In this document: positions 1-6,473 of the stretch, in pieces | How positions within the stretch are numbered: the first letter of the stretch is position 1 | Layout of the letters: every line of letters begins with the position of its first letter | Notes under the pieces: model-generated | Databases searched by the model: none | Told to the model about the DNA's origin: nothing | The model's input: only the letters and a program-made list of their open reading frames with translations | Origin: an uncultured Flavobacteriales bacterium | GTDB lineage: Bacteria > Bacteroidota > Bacteroidia > Flavobacteriales_D > Sanyastnellaceae | Direction of reading: 5' to 3' | Length of the DNA: 14,210 nucleotides | Assembly: GCA_938092195.1 (NCBI GenBank) | Contig: CALKHD010000044.1 | Coordinates: 1 to 14,210, forward strand | Translations under genes and position numbers: made by a program

Positions 1-316
1 TGGAAGGGTAGGTCTTGTCGTCCTTGAGTTCGATGTTGTAGCGCGGCTGGTGCTCCTTGATCAAGCTGTTTTCGAGCAGGAGAGCATCCACCTCTGTTTC
101 CACCACGATGAAGCGAACGTCAGCGATTTTTTGAACGAGAAGGCGGGTCTTGCCATTCTCGTAGGTCTTCTTGTTGAAGTAACTCGCCACCCGTTTTTTG
201 AGGCTCTTGGCCTTGCCGATGTACAGCAGCTTCCCTTCGGCATCATAGTGCTGGTAAACCCCAGGGCGGTCTGGCAGTCGCTGAAGAATGCGTTGGATGT
301 GAGGTGAGGCTTCCAC
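1..316 (-). CDS. uvrC: UvrC, excinuclease ABC subunit C (N-terminal part; 3' end outside window)
   Basis: UvrC is the dual-incision nuclease subunit of UvrABC nucleotide excision repair. The visible 105 residues form the GIY-YIG nuclease domain. PGVYQHYD carries the GVY version of the GIY half, followed by LLYIGKAKSLKKRVASYF and, further on, VETEVDALLLENSLIKEHQPRYN, all very close to UvrC proteins. The frame stays open to the window edge, so the helicase-interacting and C-terminal nuclease regions lie outside. I place the start at GTG (314-316), because it gives the normal UvrC N-terminus a few residues before the GVY motif. There is no in-frame ATG in the short divergent gap, although a TTG 45 bp upstream is also in frame. 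The gene diverges from the SDR gene with 38 bp between starts. Family assignment is firm; the exact start is less so. Confidence 0.93.
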   Translation of the reverse strand, partial: MEASPHIQRILQRLPDRPGVYQHYDAEGKLLYIGKAKSLKKRVASYFNKKTYENGKTRLLVQKIADVRFIVVETEVDALLLENSLIKEHQPRYNIELKDDKTYPS

Positions 317-334
317 GGGGCAGAGAAGATGGGT

Positions 335-342
335 GAAAGTTA
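335..342 (-). promoter_or_regulatory. Candidate -7 promoter box for uvrC (weak)
   Basis: Read on the minus strand the sequence is TAACTTTC, one mismatch (last base) from the Bacteroidota -7 consensus TAnnTTTG. It lies 18 bp before the uvrC GTG and overlaps the opposite-strand box at 341-348. No -33 TTTG was found at the usual spacing. This is a pattern match only. Confidence 0.22.
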
Positions 343-348
343 CCTTCG
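341..348 (+). promoter_or_regulatory. Candidate -7 promoter box for the SDR gene
   Basis: TACCTTCG matches TAnnTTyG, the C-tolerant form of the Bacteroidota -7 element TAnnTTTG. Only 6 bp separate it from the ATG at 355, so a transcript from here would be leaderless or nearly so. There is no clear -33 TTTG element. Support comes mainly from similar boxes in other gaps of this window. Confidence 0.35.
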
Positions 349-354
349 GCGTCA

Positions 355-1425
355 ATGTCTGAACACATTCAGGGCCATGGCCCTTCGGTTGAGTTGATCA
401 CGGGTGCCACGGGCCTGGTTGGAATGTACCGATTGGCTTGGCGCTTAGAACGCGGGATGCCCACGGTGGCGCTGCGAAGGGAGGGAAGCAACGTGGAGCG
501 GACCCGGGTTTTTCTTCAGGACAAACTGGGGTCAAAATTTGCGGAGGCGTGGCGCACTTTGGAGTGGAGAGAGGCTGACTTGAGCGACCCCTTGGCCTTG
601 GAAGAGGCCATGGAAGGTTGCGAGCGGGTTTTTCACGCGGCCGGTCGGGTGAGTTTCAAGCCCGGAGATGAAGCGGCATTGAAGACGGTCAATGAGAAGG
701 GCACGGCCAACGTGGTCAATGCTGCACTGGCTTCAGGGGTGAAACGATTGATTCACATGTCCAGCGTGGCGGCATTGGGCAGATCTCATGTTGGAGAAGG
801 GGCGGTCGACTTGACGGTGACCGAGGGCTCGGATTGGGCAGACGGAGCAGGGGCCTCCCCGTATGGCGTGAGCAAGCATGCCGCAGAAATGCAGGCTTGG
901 CGTGGCATGGCCGAAGGGCTGGACTTGATTGTGGTCAACCCCACCATCATTCTGGGCGATGCGCGGTACGAGGAGAGCTCGGGGATGGTGTACCGAAGGG
1001 CGGCCCAAGGGCGCAAATACCACCCTGCAGGCGGCAATGGTTTTGTGGGGGCAGAGGATTTGATTGCGGTTTGTTCTGCGCTGGACGCGGCTGCAGATGC
1101 GGGTCAAAAAGGCATCCTTGGCGAACGGTTTGTGGTCAGTTCTGAGAACGTTACCTACCGGGATTTAATGGGTTGGGTCGCAGAAGGAATGGGGGTGGAG
1201 CCGCCATCCAAGGTGCTGGAAAACTGGATGCTTGAATTGGGGTGGAGATTGGCCAGGGTTTGGTCTGTGTTGTCGAGAAAGCCTCCCATCCTCACCAAGG
1301 ATTTGGCGCGAAACACCCGACGTCAACACCGATACGACACATCAAAATTGCGCAGTGCGCTTCCAGAGTTTGCGTTTACGCCCATTCGGGAAGTGGTGAA
1401 GGAGTCCACTTCGAGCCTCTCGTGA
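355..1425 (+). CDS. Extended SDR NAD(P)-dependent epimerase/dehydratase family protein
   Basis: This 356-residue protein belongs to the extended short-chain dehydrogenase/reductase superfamily, nearest in style to dihydroflavonol-4-reductase-like or sugar epimerase members. A Rossmann glycine motif TGATGLVG sits at residues 16-23. HAAGRVSF at 94-101 fits the cofactor-contact HxAA motif. SS at 136-137 precedes the catalytic YGVSK (Tyr170, Lys174), and VVNPTIILG at 193-201 is the usual post-catalytic strand. The C-terminal third would bind substrate; the substrate cannot be named from sequence. The residues after the glycine motif (MYRLAWRLERG) are a little unusual, but length and spacing are normal. 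The protein is cytosolic with no signal peptide. It diverges from uvrC and converges on the DUF4296-like lipoprotein with only 3 bp between stops. No Shine-Dalgarno is seen, as is usual in this phylum. Confidence 0.88.
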   Translation: MSEHIQGHGPSVELITGATGLVGMYRLAWRLERGMPTVALRREGSNVERTRVFLQDKLGSKFAEAWRTLEWREADLSDPLALEEAMEGCERVFHAAGRVSFKPGDEAALKTVNEKGTANVVNAALASGVKRLIHMSSVAALGRSHVGEGAVDLTVTEGSDWADGAGASPYGVSKHAAEMQAWRGMAEGLDLIVVNPTIILGDARYEESSGMVYRRAAQGRKYHPAGGNGFVGAEDLIAVCSALDAAADAGQKGILGERFVVSSENVTYRDLMGWVAEGMGVEPPSKVLENWMLELGWRLARVWSVLSRKPPILTKDLARNTRRQHRYDTSKLRSALPEFAFTPIREVVKESTSSLS

Positions 1426-1428
1426 GCC

Positions 1429-1788
1429 TCAGTTCCACTCGCTGGTTCTGGCCAATGAGTCCAAGTGAGATTGGACCTCTTCGAGCAGGCCAGGAAGGGC
1501 TTCGGGTTGATTGTACCACCAATCATAGGTGGCCATAAAGGCGGAGTCTGTGACCCCGGCTTCCTTCAAAATTCTCTCCCGGTGAAGGGCCCGACTGCGT
1601 TGCCGGTCGCCTTTGAGCATGTGTTGTCGATGCGCCGCTTCGAGAAGCTGAAGCTGAGCGTGAATTTGTACAAACTGCGGCCGGGCGACCATGTCCTTGG
1701 GCGATTCGGGAATGTCGAGCTTGGCCCTTGAATCACAGCCTGAAAAAAACGCTGTGGCCAGGACCATGAAGAGCACACTGCCCCTCAT
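1429..1788 (-). CDS. Small lipoprotein, DUF4296-like
   Basis: This is a 119-residue predicted lipoprotein. The N-terminus is a short lipoprotein signal (MRGSVLFMVLATAFFSGC) with a lipobox ending at Cys18, so the mature protein would be lipid-anchored in the envelope. The rest is helical and charged, with LQLLEAAHRQH near residues 47-57 and ILKEAGVTDSAFMATYDWW near 73-91. This layout, followed by a C-terminal helix, matches what I recall of DUF4296, a Bacteroidota family of unknown function often encoded beside dihydroorotase. The ATG at 1786-1788 overlaps the pyrC stop by four bases (ATGA), which implies translational coupling. It is the last gene of the minus-strand run. The DUF assignment is from memory of the pattern; the lipobox is directly visible. 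Confidence 0.78.
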   Translation of the reverse strand: MRGSVLFMVLATAFFSGCDSRAKLDIPESPKDMVARPQFVQIHAQLQLLEAAHRQHMLKGDRQRSRALHRERILKEAGVTDSAFMATYDWWYNQPEALPGLLEEVQSHLDSLARTSEWN

Positions 1789-3164
1789 CTGTCAAAAGTC
1801 AAGCGCTGACCTGCCGGAGACTGACCGTCTTCCGGTTCTAATATGTTCTCGCCGTCCCACACTTGAATGCCGTTGACCCAAGTTCCCGCCACTTGAGCGG
1901 AAAAGGTGTCTCCCATAAAAGGGGACCATCCACATTTGCTCAAGATGCCTTCTGGTCCCACGGTCCATGTCGATGCGGGGTTCACCAAAACGAAGTCGGC
2001 AGCGTAACCGGGCCTTAAGAAGCCACGGTTGGGGATGTTGAACAGTTCGGCAACCCGATGGGCGGTCAAACGGGGAATGTCGGTGAGGTTGAGCCACCCC
2101 TGTGAAACTCCTTCATACAAGGCCGACAAGTTGTGCTGAACCAACGGCCCTCCAGAGGGGGCGCTCCAATAGGAGTTGGCCTTTTCCGAAGCCGTGTGCG
2201 GTGCGTGATCGGTGGCCAAAACATCAATGGCGCCTCCGGGCTTCAATGCCTCGCGAATGGCAGCGCGGTCTTCGGCCGTTTTGACCGCGGGGTTCCATTT
2301 GATGTGGGAGCCTCGTTGGGCGTAGTCAGCGTCGGTGAACCAAAGGTGATGGGTGCAAGCCTCGGCCGTGATGCGCTTTTCGGACAAGGGCATGGCACCG
2401 TTGAACAGCGACAATTCGCGCGCTGTGGAAATGTGAAGAACGTGAAGCCGAGCCCCTGTTTTGGCGGCCAGTTCTACTGCGCGAGATGAACTTCTGTAGC
2501 AGGCCTCAGCACTTCGAATCAAGGGGTGTTGCCCCATGGGCACCTCTTCCCCAAACTGCTCCCGAGCGGCAGCGGCATTGGCTCTGATTGTTGCTTCGTC
2601 CTCGCAATGCGTGGCGATCAGCATTGGACACTCCTTGAAGATGCCTTCGAGCACAGTGGCGTCGTCAACGAGCATGTCTCCGGTGGAACTGCCCATGAAA
2701 ACCTTCACGCCACAAACCCGCTTGGGGTCGGTTTTGAGCACTTCATCCAAGTTGCCATTGGAGGCGCCCATGAAGAAGCTGTAATTGGCTGGACTGACTT
2801 GCTCTGCGCGGTCGTACTTCTCTTGGAGCAAGCCCTGCGTCAGGGATTGCGGCACGGTGTTCGGCATTTCCATGAAGGAGGTGATGCCACCGGCAACGGC
2901 TGCGCGCGATTCGGTTGCGATTTCTGCCTTGTGGGTCAATCCCGGTTCCCTAAAGTGAACTTGATCGTCGATCAGTCCAGGAAGCAGGTGCAGGCCGTCA
3001 CAGTTGTGAAGCGTGGCTGAGCGAGCGGCAGAAGCAATGGCCGGGTTGGAATGGGCCTTGAGGTCGGGACCGACGGCTTGAATTGTGCCGCCTTCAACGA
3101 GAAGGTCACCGGTTTCAATCTGGCCTTCATGCACCAAGGTGGCGCCTGCGAAAAGGTGGCTCAT
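1785..3164 (-). CDS. pyrC: Dihydroorotase (pyrimidine biosynthesis)
   Basis: Dihydroorotase cyclises N-carbamoyl-L-aspartate to dihydroorotate, the third step of de novo UMP synthesis, using a binuclear zinc site. The 459-residue length fits class I enzymes. Visible elements are GLIDDQVHFREPG (residues 63-75, metal and substrate contacts), GVKVFMGSSTG with the likely carboxylated Lys154, THCEDE with His186, HVLHIST with His244, and ATDHAPH with Asp319. GFLRPGYAADFVLV near 381-394 is the usual amidohydrolase C-terminal composite-domain signature. The first His of the typical HxH is Gln here, which I recall as normal for Bacteroidota dihydroorotases. The ATG overlaps the upstream GT2 stop by 4 bp, and the stop overlaps the lipoprotein start by 4 bp. 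A related hydantoinase or allantoinase is less likely given the close match to Bacteroidota PyrC. Confidence 0.94.
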   Translation of the reverse strand: MSHLFAGATLVHEGQIETGDLLVEGGTIQAVGPDLKAHSNPAIASAARSATLHNCDGLHLLPGLIDDQVHFREPGLTHKAEIATESRAAVAGGITSFMEMPNTVPQSLTQGLLQEKYDRAEQVSPANYSFFMGASNGNLDEVLKTDPKRVCGVKVFMGSSTGDMLVDDATVLEGIFKECPMLIATHCEDEATIRANAAAAREQFGEEVPMGQHPLIRSAEACYRSSSRAVELAAKTGARLHVLHISTARELSLFNGAMPLSEKRITAEACTHHLWFTDADYAQRGSHIKWNPAVKTAEDRAAIREALKPGGAIDVLATDHAPHTASEKANSYWSAPSGGPLVQHNLSALYEGVSQGWLNLTDIPRLTAHRVAELFNIPNRGFLRPGYAADFVLVNPASTWTVGPEGILSKCGWSPFMGDTFSAQVAGTWVNGIQVWDGENILEPEDGQSPAGQRLTFDR

Positions 3165-3910
3165 GCTTTTGCGGTTCCTTCCGCTGGCCGAATGTCAAAG
3201 CGCCGCATTTGCAGCACGCCCACAAAGGCTTCCCGGAAAATGTTCAGGCTCATTTTGGAGGTTCCCAGTTCGCGATCAACGAATGTGATGGGCACTTCTA
3301 CGATGGAGAATCCGAGCTTTTTGGCGTTGTATTTCATCTCGATTTGAAACGCGTATCCAATGAAATGAATGGCGTCCAATCGAATGGTCTGTAATGTTTT
3401 CGCTTGGTAGCACTTAAACCCTGCGGTGGGGTCTTTGACGCCCAAGCCAAGGACGGTGTTCACGTAAAGTGAAGCGCCATAGCTCATGGCAATGCGGTGC
3501 CAGGGCCAATTGGAAACTGCGCCACCCTTGGTGTAGCGAGATCCCACGGCCACACCCGCTCCATCCATGCACGCTTCTCTGAGGCGTTCCAGATCCTTGG
3601 GGTTGTGGCTAAAGTCGGCGTCCATTTCGAACAGGTAGGCGTATCCCTTGGAGAGACCCCACTTGAATCCAGCGATGTAAGCCGTTCCCAAACCCAGCTT
3701 ACCCGACCGTTCCAGCAGGTGAATTCGGTTGGGATAAGCGGCTTGGGCTTCTCTTACCAAATCTCCCGTTCCATCCGGAGAACCATCGTCCACTACCAAA
3801 ACGTCAAAGGCCTCACCCCTCGAAGGGCTCAGCGACATCACGGTGTCCAACATGTTGGAGATGTTCTCCTTTTCGTTGTAGGTGGGTATGATGACAAGGC
3901 TGTCTGACAC
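3161..3910 (-). CDS. Polyprenol monophosphomannose synthase-like glycosyltransferase (GT2, DPM1 type)
   Basis: A 249-residue GT-A fold transferase of family GT2, close to dolichyl/polyprenyl-phosphate mannosyltransferases, which move mannose from GDP-mannose to a lipid-phosphate carrier on the cytoplasmic membrane face. The motifs run in order: LVIIPTYNEKENI (5-17), VVDDGSPDGTGDLV (39-52), EMDADFSHNP with the DxD-type metal site (95-104), VGSRYTKGG (122-130), KDPTAGFKCY (159-168) and RELGTSKMS (213-221). No C-terminal membrane helices follow, as in DPM1-only synthases. The start is GTG at 3908-3910: an in-frame TGA lies 21 bp upstream and no ATG gives a complete domain. It begins 10 bp after the pseudouridine synthase stop and overlaps pyrC by 4 bp. 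The sugar could be another hexose; mannose is inferred from family similarity. Confidence 0.9.
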   Translation of the reverse strand: MSDSLVIIPTYNEKENISNMLDTVMSLSPSRGEAFDVLVVDDGSPDGTGDLVREAQAAYPNRIHLLERSGKLGLGTAYIAGFKWGLSKGYAYLFEMDADFSHNPKDLERLREACMDGAGVAVGSRYTKGGAVSNWPWHRIAMSYGASLYVNTVLGLGVKDPTAGFKCYQAKTLQTIRLDAIHFIGYAFQIEMKYNAKKLGFSIVEVPITFVDRELGTSKMSLNIFREAFVGVLQMRRFDIRPAEGTAKA

Positions 3911-3920
3911 GGTCTGGGGA

Positions 3921-4907
3921 TTAGAGGGTCATTCTGAGCAAGTTGAGCTCTTCGCGGTCCAGCAAGCGCCAATGTCCACGTGGAAGGTCACGCTTGGTCA
4001 AGGGACCCAAGATGGTGCGGTCAATGCGCTCCACATCATAGCCCAGATGTTCGAGCATTTTGGCCAATGCCTTGGGCCTGTTGGAGTGCATTTCTACCCC
4101 AATTTCTTTTGGGCTCTTGCTCTCGTCTACAAATTCTGCGGAAGAAGCTTTGATGTACCCCGACTCGGTTTCCACCCCTTCAGTCATGGCCACCAAATGC
4201 TCGGAGCGCATTTTTTGACGGAGGGTCACATGAAACAGCTGGCGAATTTTGGTTCCGTGGGCGCGCAGGCGCTCCGACATTTCCGGATCGTTGGTGAACA
4301 GGAGCAGGCCGGTGTCCATTCGCTCCATCTTGTCGACGGGAAAGAGCACCTCTCGGGTGGCATTTTTGACCAAGTCCATCACGGTCCGCCTTCCTTGCTT
4401 GTCCCCCGCCGTCCCCAAGAAGTTCTTGGGCTTGTTGAGCAGCAGGTAGTGCTTTTTTTCTGGCTTGATGCGCTGGCCTTCCACAACCACCTCATCGGTG
4501 GCGTGGACTTTCGAGCCCAGTGCGGTGACCACCTCTCCGTTGACGGTGACGGCACCGGCGGTGATCAAAAGATCGGCTTGACGCCTCACACAAACCCCCG
4601 AGTTGGCAATGAATTTGTTCAGCCTGAGGGGTGCATCGAGGTCTTTTAATGGAGGGCGCTTCTTGGGCTTTTGCGGACGGCCTCCGGGTCTCCTGTCGTT
4701 GCCCCCTCCTTTTCCAAACGGATTGTCTTTGCCGTGTGGCTTGCCTTTTCCGCGGGTTGGACGCGAATCTTCTTTGGGCTTGTCTGACAGCGATTTGCGC
4801 GTGCCGAAGCCCCGCTTTTCGGGTTCAGACCCTTCAGACTTGCGCCGGCTTGGATTTTCCGAGCGGCCAGTGCGCTGAGGCTTGCGGGAACGGGGACTGT
4901 CGGACAT
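3921..4907 (-). CDS. S4-domain RluB/RsuA-family pseudouridine synthase homologue with altered catalytic motif
   Basis: The family isomerises specific rRNA uridines to pseudouridine. This 328-residue protein has a long basic, Gly/Pro/Lys-rich disordered N-terminus (about 1-90). An S4 RNA-binding domain follows (RLNKFIANSGV through TAGAVTVNG, about 95-145), and then the catalytic domain (about 153-328). QGRRTVMDLV, LLLFTND, the LEHLGY helix and LPRGHWRLL are well preserved. Where the family has GRLDxxTxG, this protein has DKMERMDTG (192-200), so the catalytic Asp aligns with Glu195. The conserved GRNRxVRR stretch reads NRPKALAK (276-283). Activity is therefore uncertain; it may be a diverged enzyme or an RNA-binding, non-catalytic homologue. 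It is the first gene of the tight minus-strand run, 10 bp before the GT2. The ATG at 4905-4907 is the natural start. Confidence 0.85.
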   Translation of the reverse strand: MSDSPRSRKPQRTGRSENPSRRKSEGSEPEKRGFGTRKSLSDKPKEDSRPTRGKGKPHGKDNPFGKGGGNDRRPGGRPQKPKKRPPLKDLDAPLRLNKFIANSGVCVRRQADLLITAGAVTVNGEVVTALGSKVHATDEVVVEGQRIKPEKKHYLLLNKPKNFLGTAGDKQGRRTVMDLVKNATREVLFPVDKMERMDTGLLLFTNDPEMSERLRAHGTKIRQLFHVTLRQKMRSEHLVAMTEGVETESGYIKASSAEFVDESKSPKEIGVEMHSNRPKALAKMLEHLGYDVERIDRTILGPLTKRDLPRGHWRLLDREELNLLRMTL

Positions 4908-4926
4908 GGATTCAAAGGGTCACCGG

Positions 4927-4934
4927 CGAAGATA
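4927..4934 (-). promoter_or_regulatory. Candidate -7 promoter box for the pseudouridine synthase-GT2-pyrC-lipoprotein run
   Basis: On the minus strand the box reads TATCTTCG followed by C, matching TAnnTTyG. It lies in the 37-bp gap between the membrane-protein stop and the ATG at 4907, 19 bp before that ATG. It would give the downstream four-gene run its own short-leader transcript. No -33 TTTG was found at the usual distance. Confidence 0.4.
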
Positions 4935-4944
4935 CGCAGGGTGT

Positions 4945-5925
4945 TCAGCGAGAAGGTGAGATTTGGATTCGCTCATCGGAACCTGTGCCGCCTTTTCGTC
5001 CAAACGTGTAGGCGAGAGTGACGCCTTTTTCGAGAAAAGTCATGGCGTGTCGGGCAGAGCTTGCATCTAGCAAAAGGGCCTCTGTGCCTTCTGCAATGGG
5101 GGTTTCTCCACTCAAGTCGCGAGAGGCCAAGAATCGGCTGTTTGAGATGTTGATTCCACCGGCTTGAATGCGTCCCATTGCGCGCAAACGTCCCCATTGG
5201 AGCCAAAGGCCTGTGCTGGCACTGACGCCCCAGCCACTGATGTGCCAATAATGCTTGGTTCGAACGCCTTCCCAGCGCACATCTGTGGCGCAGAGTACCA
5301 TCCCCAAACTGGCTGCCGTTTGAATTCCCCAACGGAACTTCTGATTGGCGGTGTCCCAGGTTTGCCGGGTGCGGGCTGCCTTTCCAAAAGTCCAATCTCG
5401 TTCTGCGGCCAACCGAATGAAGTTCATGCCGTCGGAGTGCTCAAAGTTGTAATCGCGCCATGCCCAGTCAAAGGGAGCTTGATCATAGGTCGAACCTTGG
5501 ATGTTTCCGCTGACAGAATGAATGCCATGGGGAACCTTGTATTTCAGGTGGTCCCAACCCGCGCTGACCCAGAGAGCTCCGGGGTACGTTGAGCATTCTT
5601 TGATGCGCCGGCCAATTCGTGCATTGAACTGAGGAATGGTGAATGCCGCTGGATTCAAGTGAACTTTGGGGTCGAAAGGCGCTGGCATGTCCGTGGCCTT
5701 TAAGTCGTGAAAAGTCAGGTCGATGCCTGGACCGATCAGGCGCAGCTGTGTCCGGCCATATTCCGCCCTGTGGTACCCCCAATGGACATACCACTTGCCC
5801 TGCCCTTTTGGAGCCTCTACCCATCCGATGGCGTTTCCTGTGGCGCGGCTGCCAAACTGGGCGTGGGACGCCGAGGGGAACAAAAGCAGGCCCAGCAACA
5901 AAGTGAGTGTGGCGTGCCGGACCAT
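4945..5925 (-). CDS. Uncharacterised secreted protein, probable outer-membrane beta-barrel
   Basis: The function is unknown. The 326-residue protein starts with a clear Sec signal peptide (MVRHATLTLLLGLLLFPSAS, cleavage probably after SHA at residue 22). The mature part has alternating aromatic/polar strands such as WYVHWGYHRAEYG, LWVSAGWDHLKYKV, FRWGIQTAASLGMVL and HYWHISGWGVSAST. It ends near MTFLEKGVTLAYTFGRK, a strand pattern typical of outer-membrane beta-barrels. The segment around LTFHDLKATDMPAPF plus FNARIGRRI resembles a conserved Bacteroidota envelope family that I recall only as hypothetical. I chose the ATG at 5923-5925 because it gives a clean signal peptide and leaves the candidate promoter box at 5978-5985 upstream. 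A longer frame to 6114 would run into yraN on the other strand. It lies 37 bp upstream of the pseudouridine synthase gene on the same strand. Confidence 0.75.
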   Translation of the reverse strand: MVRHATLTLLLGLLLFPSASHAQFGSRATGNAIGWVEAPKGQGKWYVHWGYHRAEYGRTQLRLIGPGIDLTFHDLKATDMPAPFDPKVHLNPAAFTIPQFNARIGRRIKECSTYPGALWVSAGWDHLKYKVPHGIHSVSGNIQGSTYDQAPFDWAWRDYNFEHSDGMNFIRLAAERDWTFGKAARTRQTWDTANQKFRWGIQTAASLGMVLCATDVRWEGVRTKHYWHISGWGVSASTGLWLQWGRLRAMGRIQAGGINISNSRFLASRDLSGETPIAEGTEALLLDASSARHAMTFLEKGVTLAYTFGRKGGTGSDERIQISPSR

Positions 5926-5977
5926 GGAGGTCAAACGGCGGGGACAAAAGAAAAGCGGACAACCGTGCATATGGGTG

Positions 5978-5985
5978 CGAAAGTA
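5978..5985 (-). promoter_or_regulatory. Candidate -7 promoter box for the probable outer-membrane protein gene
   Basis: On the minus strand the box reads TACTTTCG followed by C, matching TAnnTTyG. It lies 52 bp before the chosen ATG at 5925, in the divergent gap with yraN. Its position supports the downstream ATG over longer alternatives. No -33 TTTG was seen. Confidence 0.4.
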
Positions 5986-6022
5986 GGGTGGGCGCGTGGC
6001 CATTCGATGGACTTTGGCCCCC

Positions 6023-6400
6023 ATGGAATCACACACACAAACCTTGGGCCGATGGGGAGAAGAGGTGGCGCTCAAGCACGTCATGAATTTGGGGTGGGAG
6101 GTGTTGGCCCGCAATTGGCGTGTGGGACGGCTGGAGGTGGACTTGGTGGTTCGCGATGGCCCATGGCTGGTGTTGGTAGAGGTGAAGACGCGAACAGAGC
6201 CGGTTCAAGCCAGTTGGCATCGCATGGTGTCTGCTGCTCAACAGCAAAGGTTGATTCGCGCAGCGCGTGCCTTTCTTATGAGGCATCCAGCCCAGCACCT
6301 CGAGGTTCGTTTTGATGTGATTGCGGTGTTGAAGAACCGCTATGGACATCGGGTCTTTCACACCGAACAGGCTTTCTACCCCTTGTTGCCAGGTCGGTGA
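6023..6400 (+). CDS. yraN: YraN / UPF0102 family protein (endonuclease-fold)
   Basis: YraN proteins have a restriction-endonuclease-like fold similar to Holliday-junction resolvases; their cellular role is not settled. The 125-residue product has the family signature throughout. LGRWGEEVA sits at 8-16, GWEVLARNWRVGRLEVDLV at 24-42 (family GEIDLI; Asp40), LVLVEVKTRT at 49-58 (the ExK nuclease-like pair) and VRFDVIAV at 95-102. The length is normal for the family. An in-frame ATG at 5996 would add nine residues, but I prefer ATG 6023 because members usually begin just before LGxxGE. The protein is cytosolic. It diverges from the membrane-protein gene and is followed 73 bp later by a coiled-coil membrane protein on the same strand. 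Confidence 0.88.
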   Translation: MESHTQTLGRWGEEVALKHVMNLGWEVLARNWRVGRLEVDLVVRDGPWLVLVEVKTRTEPVQASWHRMVSAAQQQRLIRAARAFLMRHPAQHLEVRFDVIAVLKNRYGHRVFHTEQAFYPLLPGR

Positions 6401-6473
6401 AACGCACGGCTCGATGTGGGGATTGTTCTTGAGGGCCATGCGAAACGGGTGCTTTGGTGCGTTCATTCGTAGC

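Noticed and set aside
2945..2965. Dihydroorotase has Gln in place of the first His of the usual HxH metal motif (DDQVHFREPG).
   Set aside because: I recall the same DDQVHFREPG sequence in other Bacteroidota dihydroorotases, so it is family-typical and not evidence of inactivation.
5926..6114. The membrane-protein frame extends to an ATG at 6114.
   Set aside because: The extension overlaps yraN and puts an unsuitable tail before a clean signal peptide starting at 5925.
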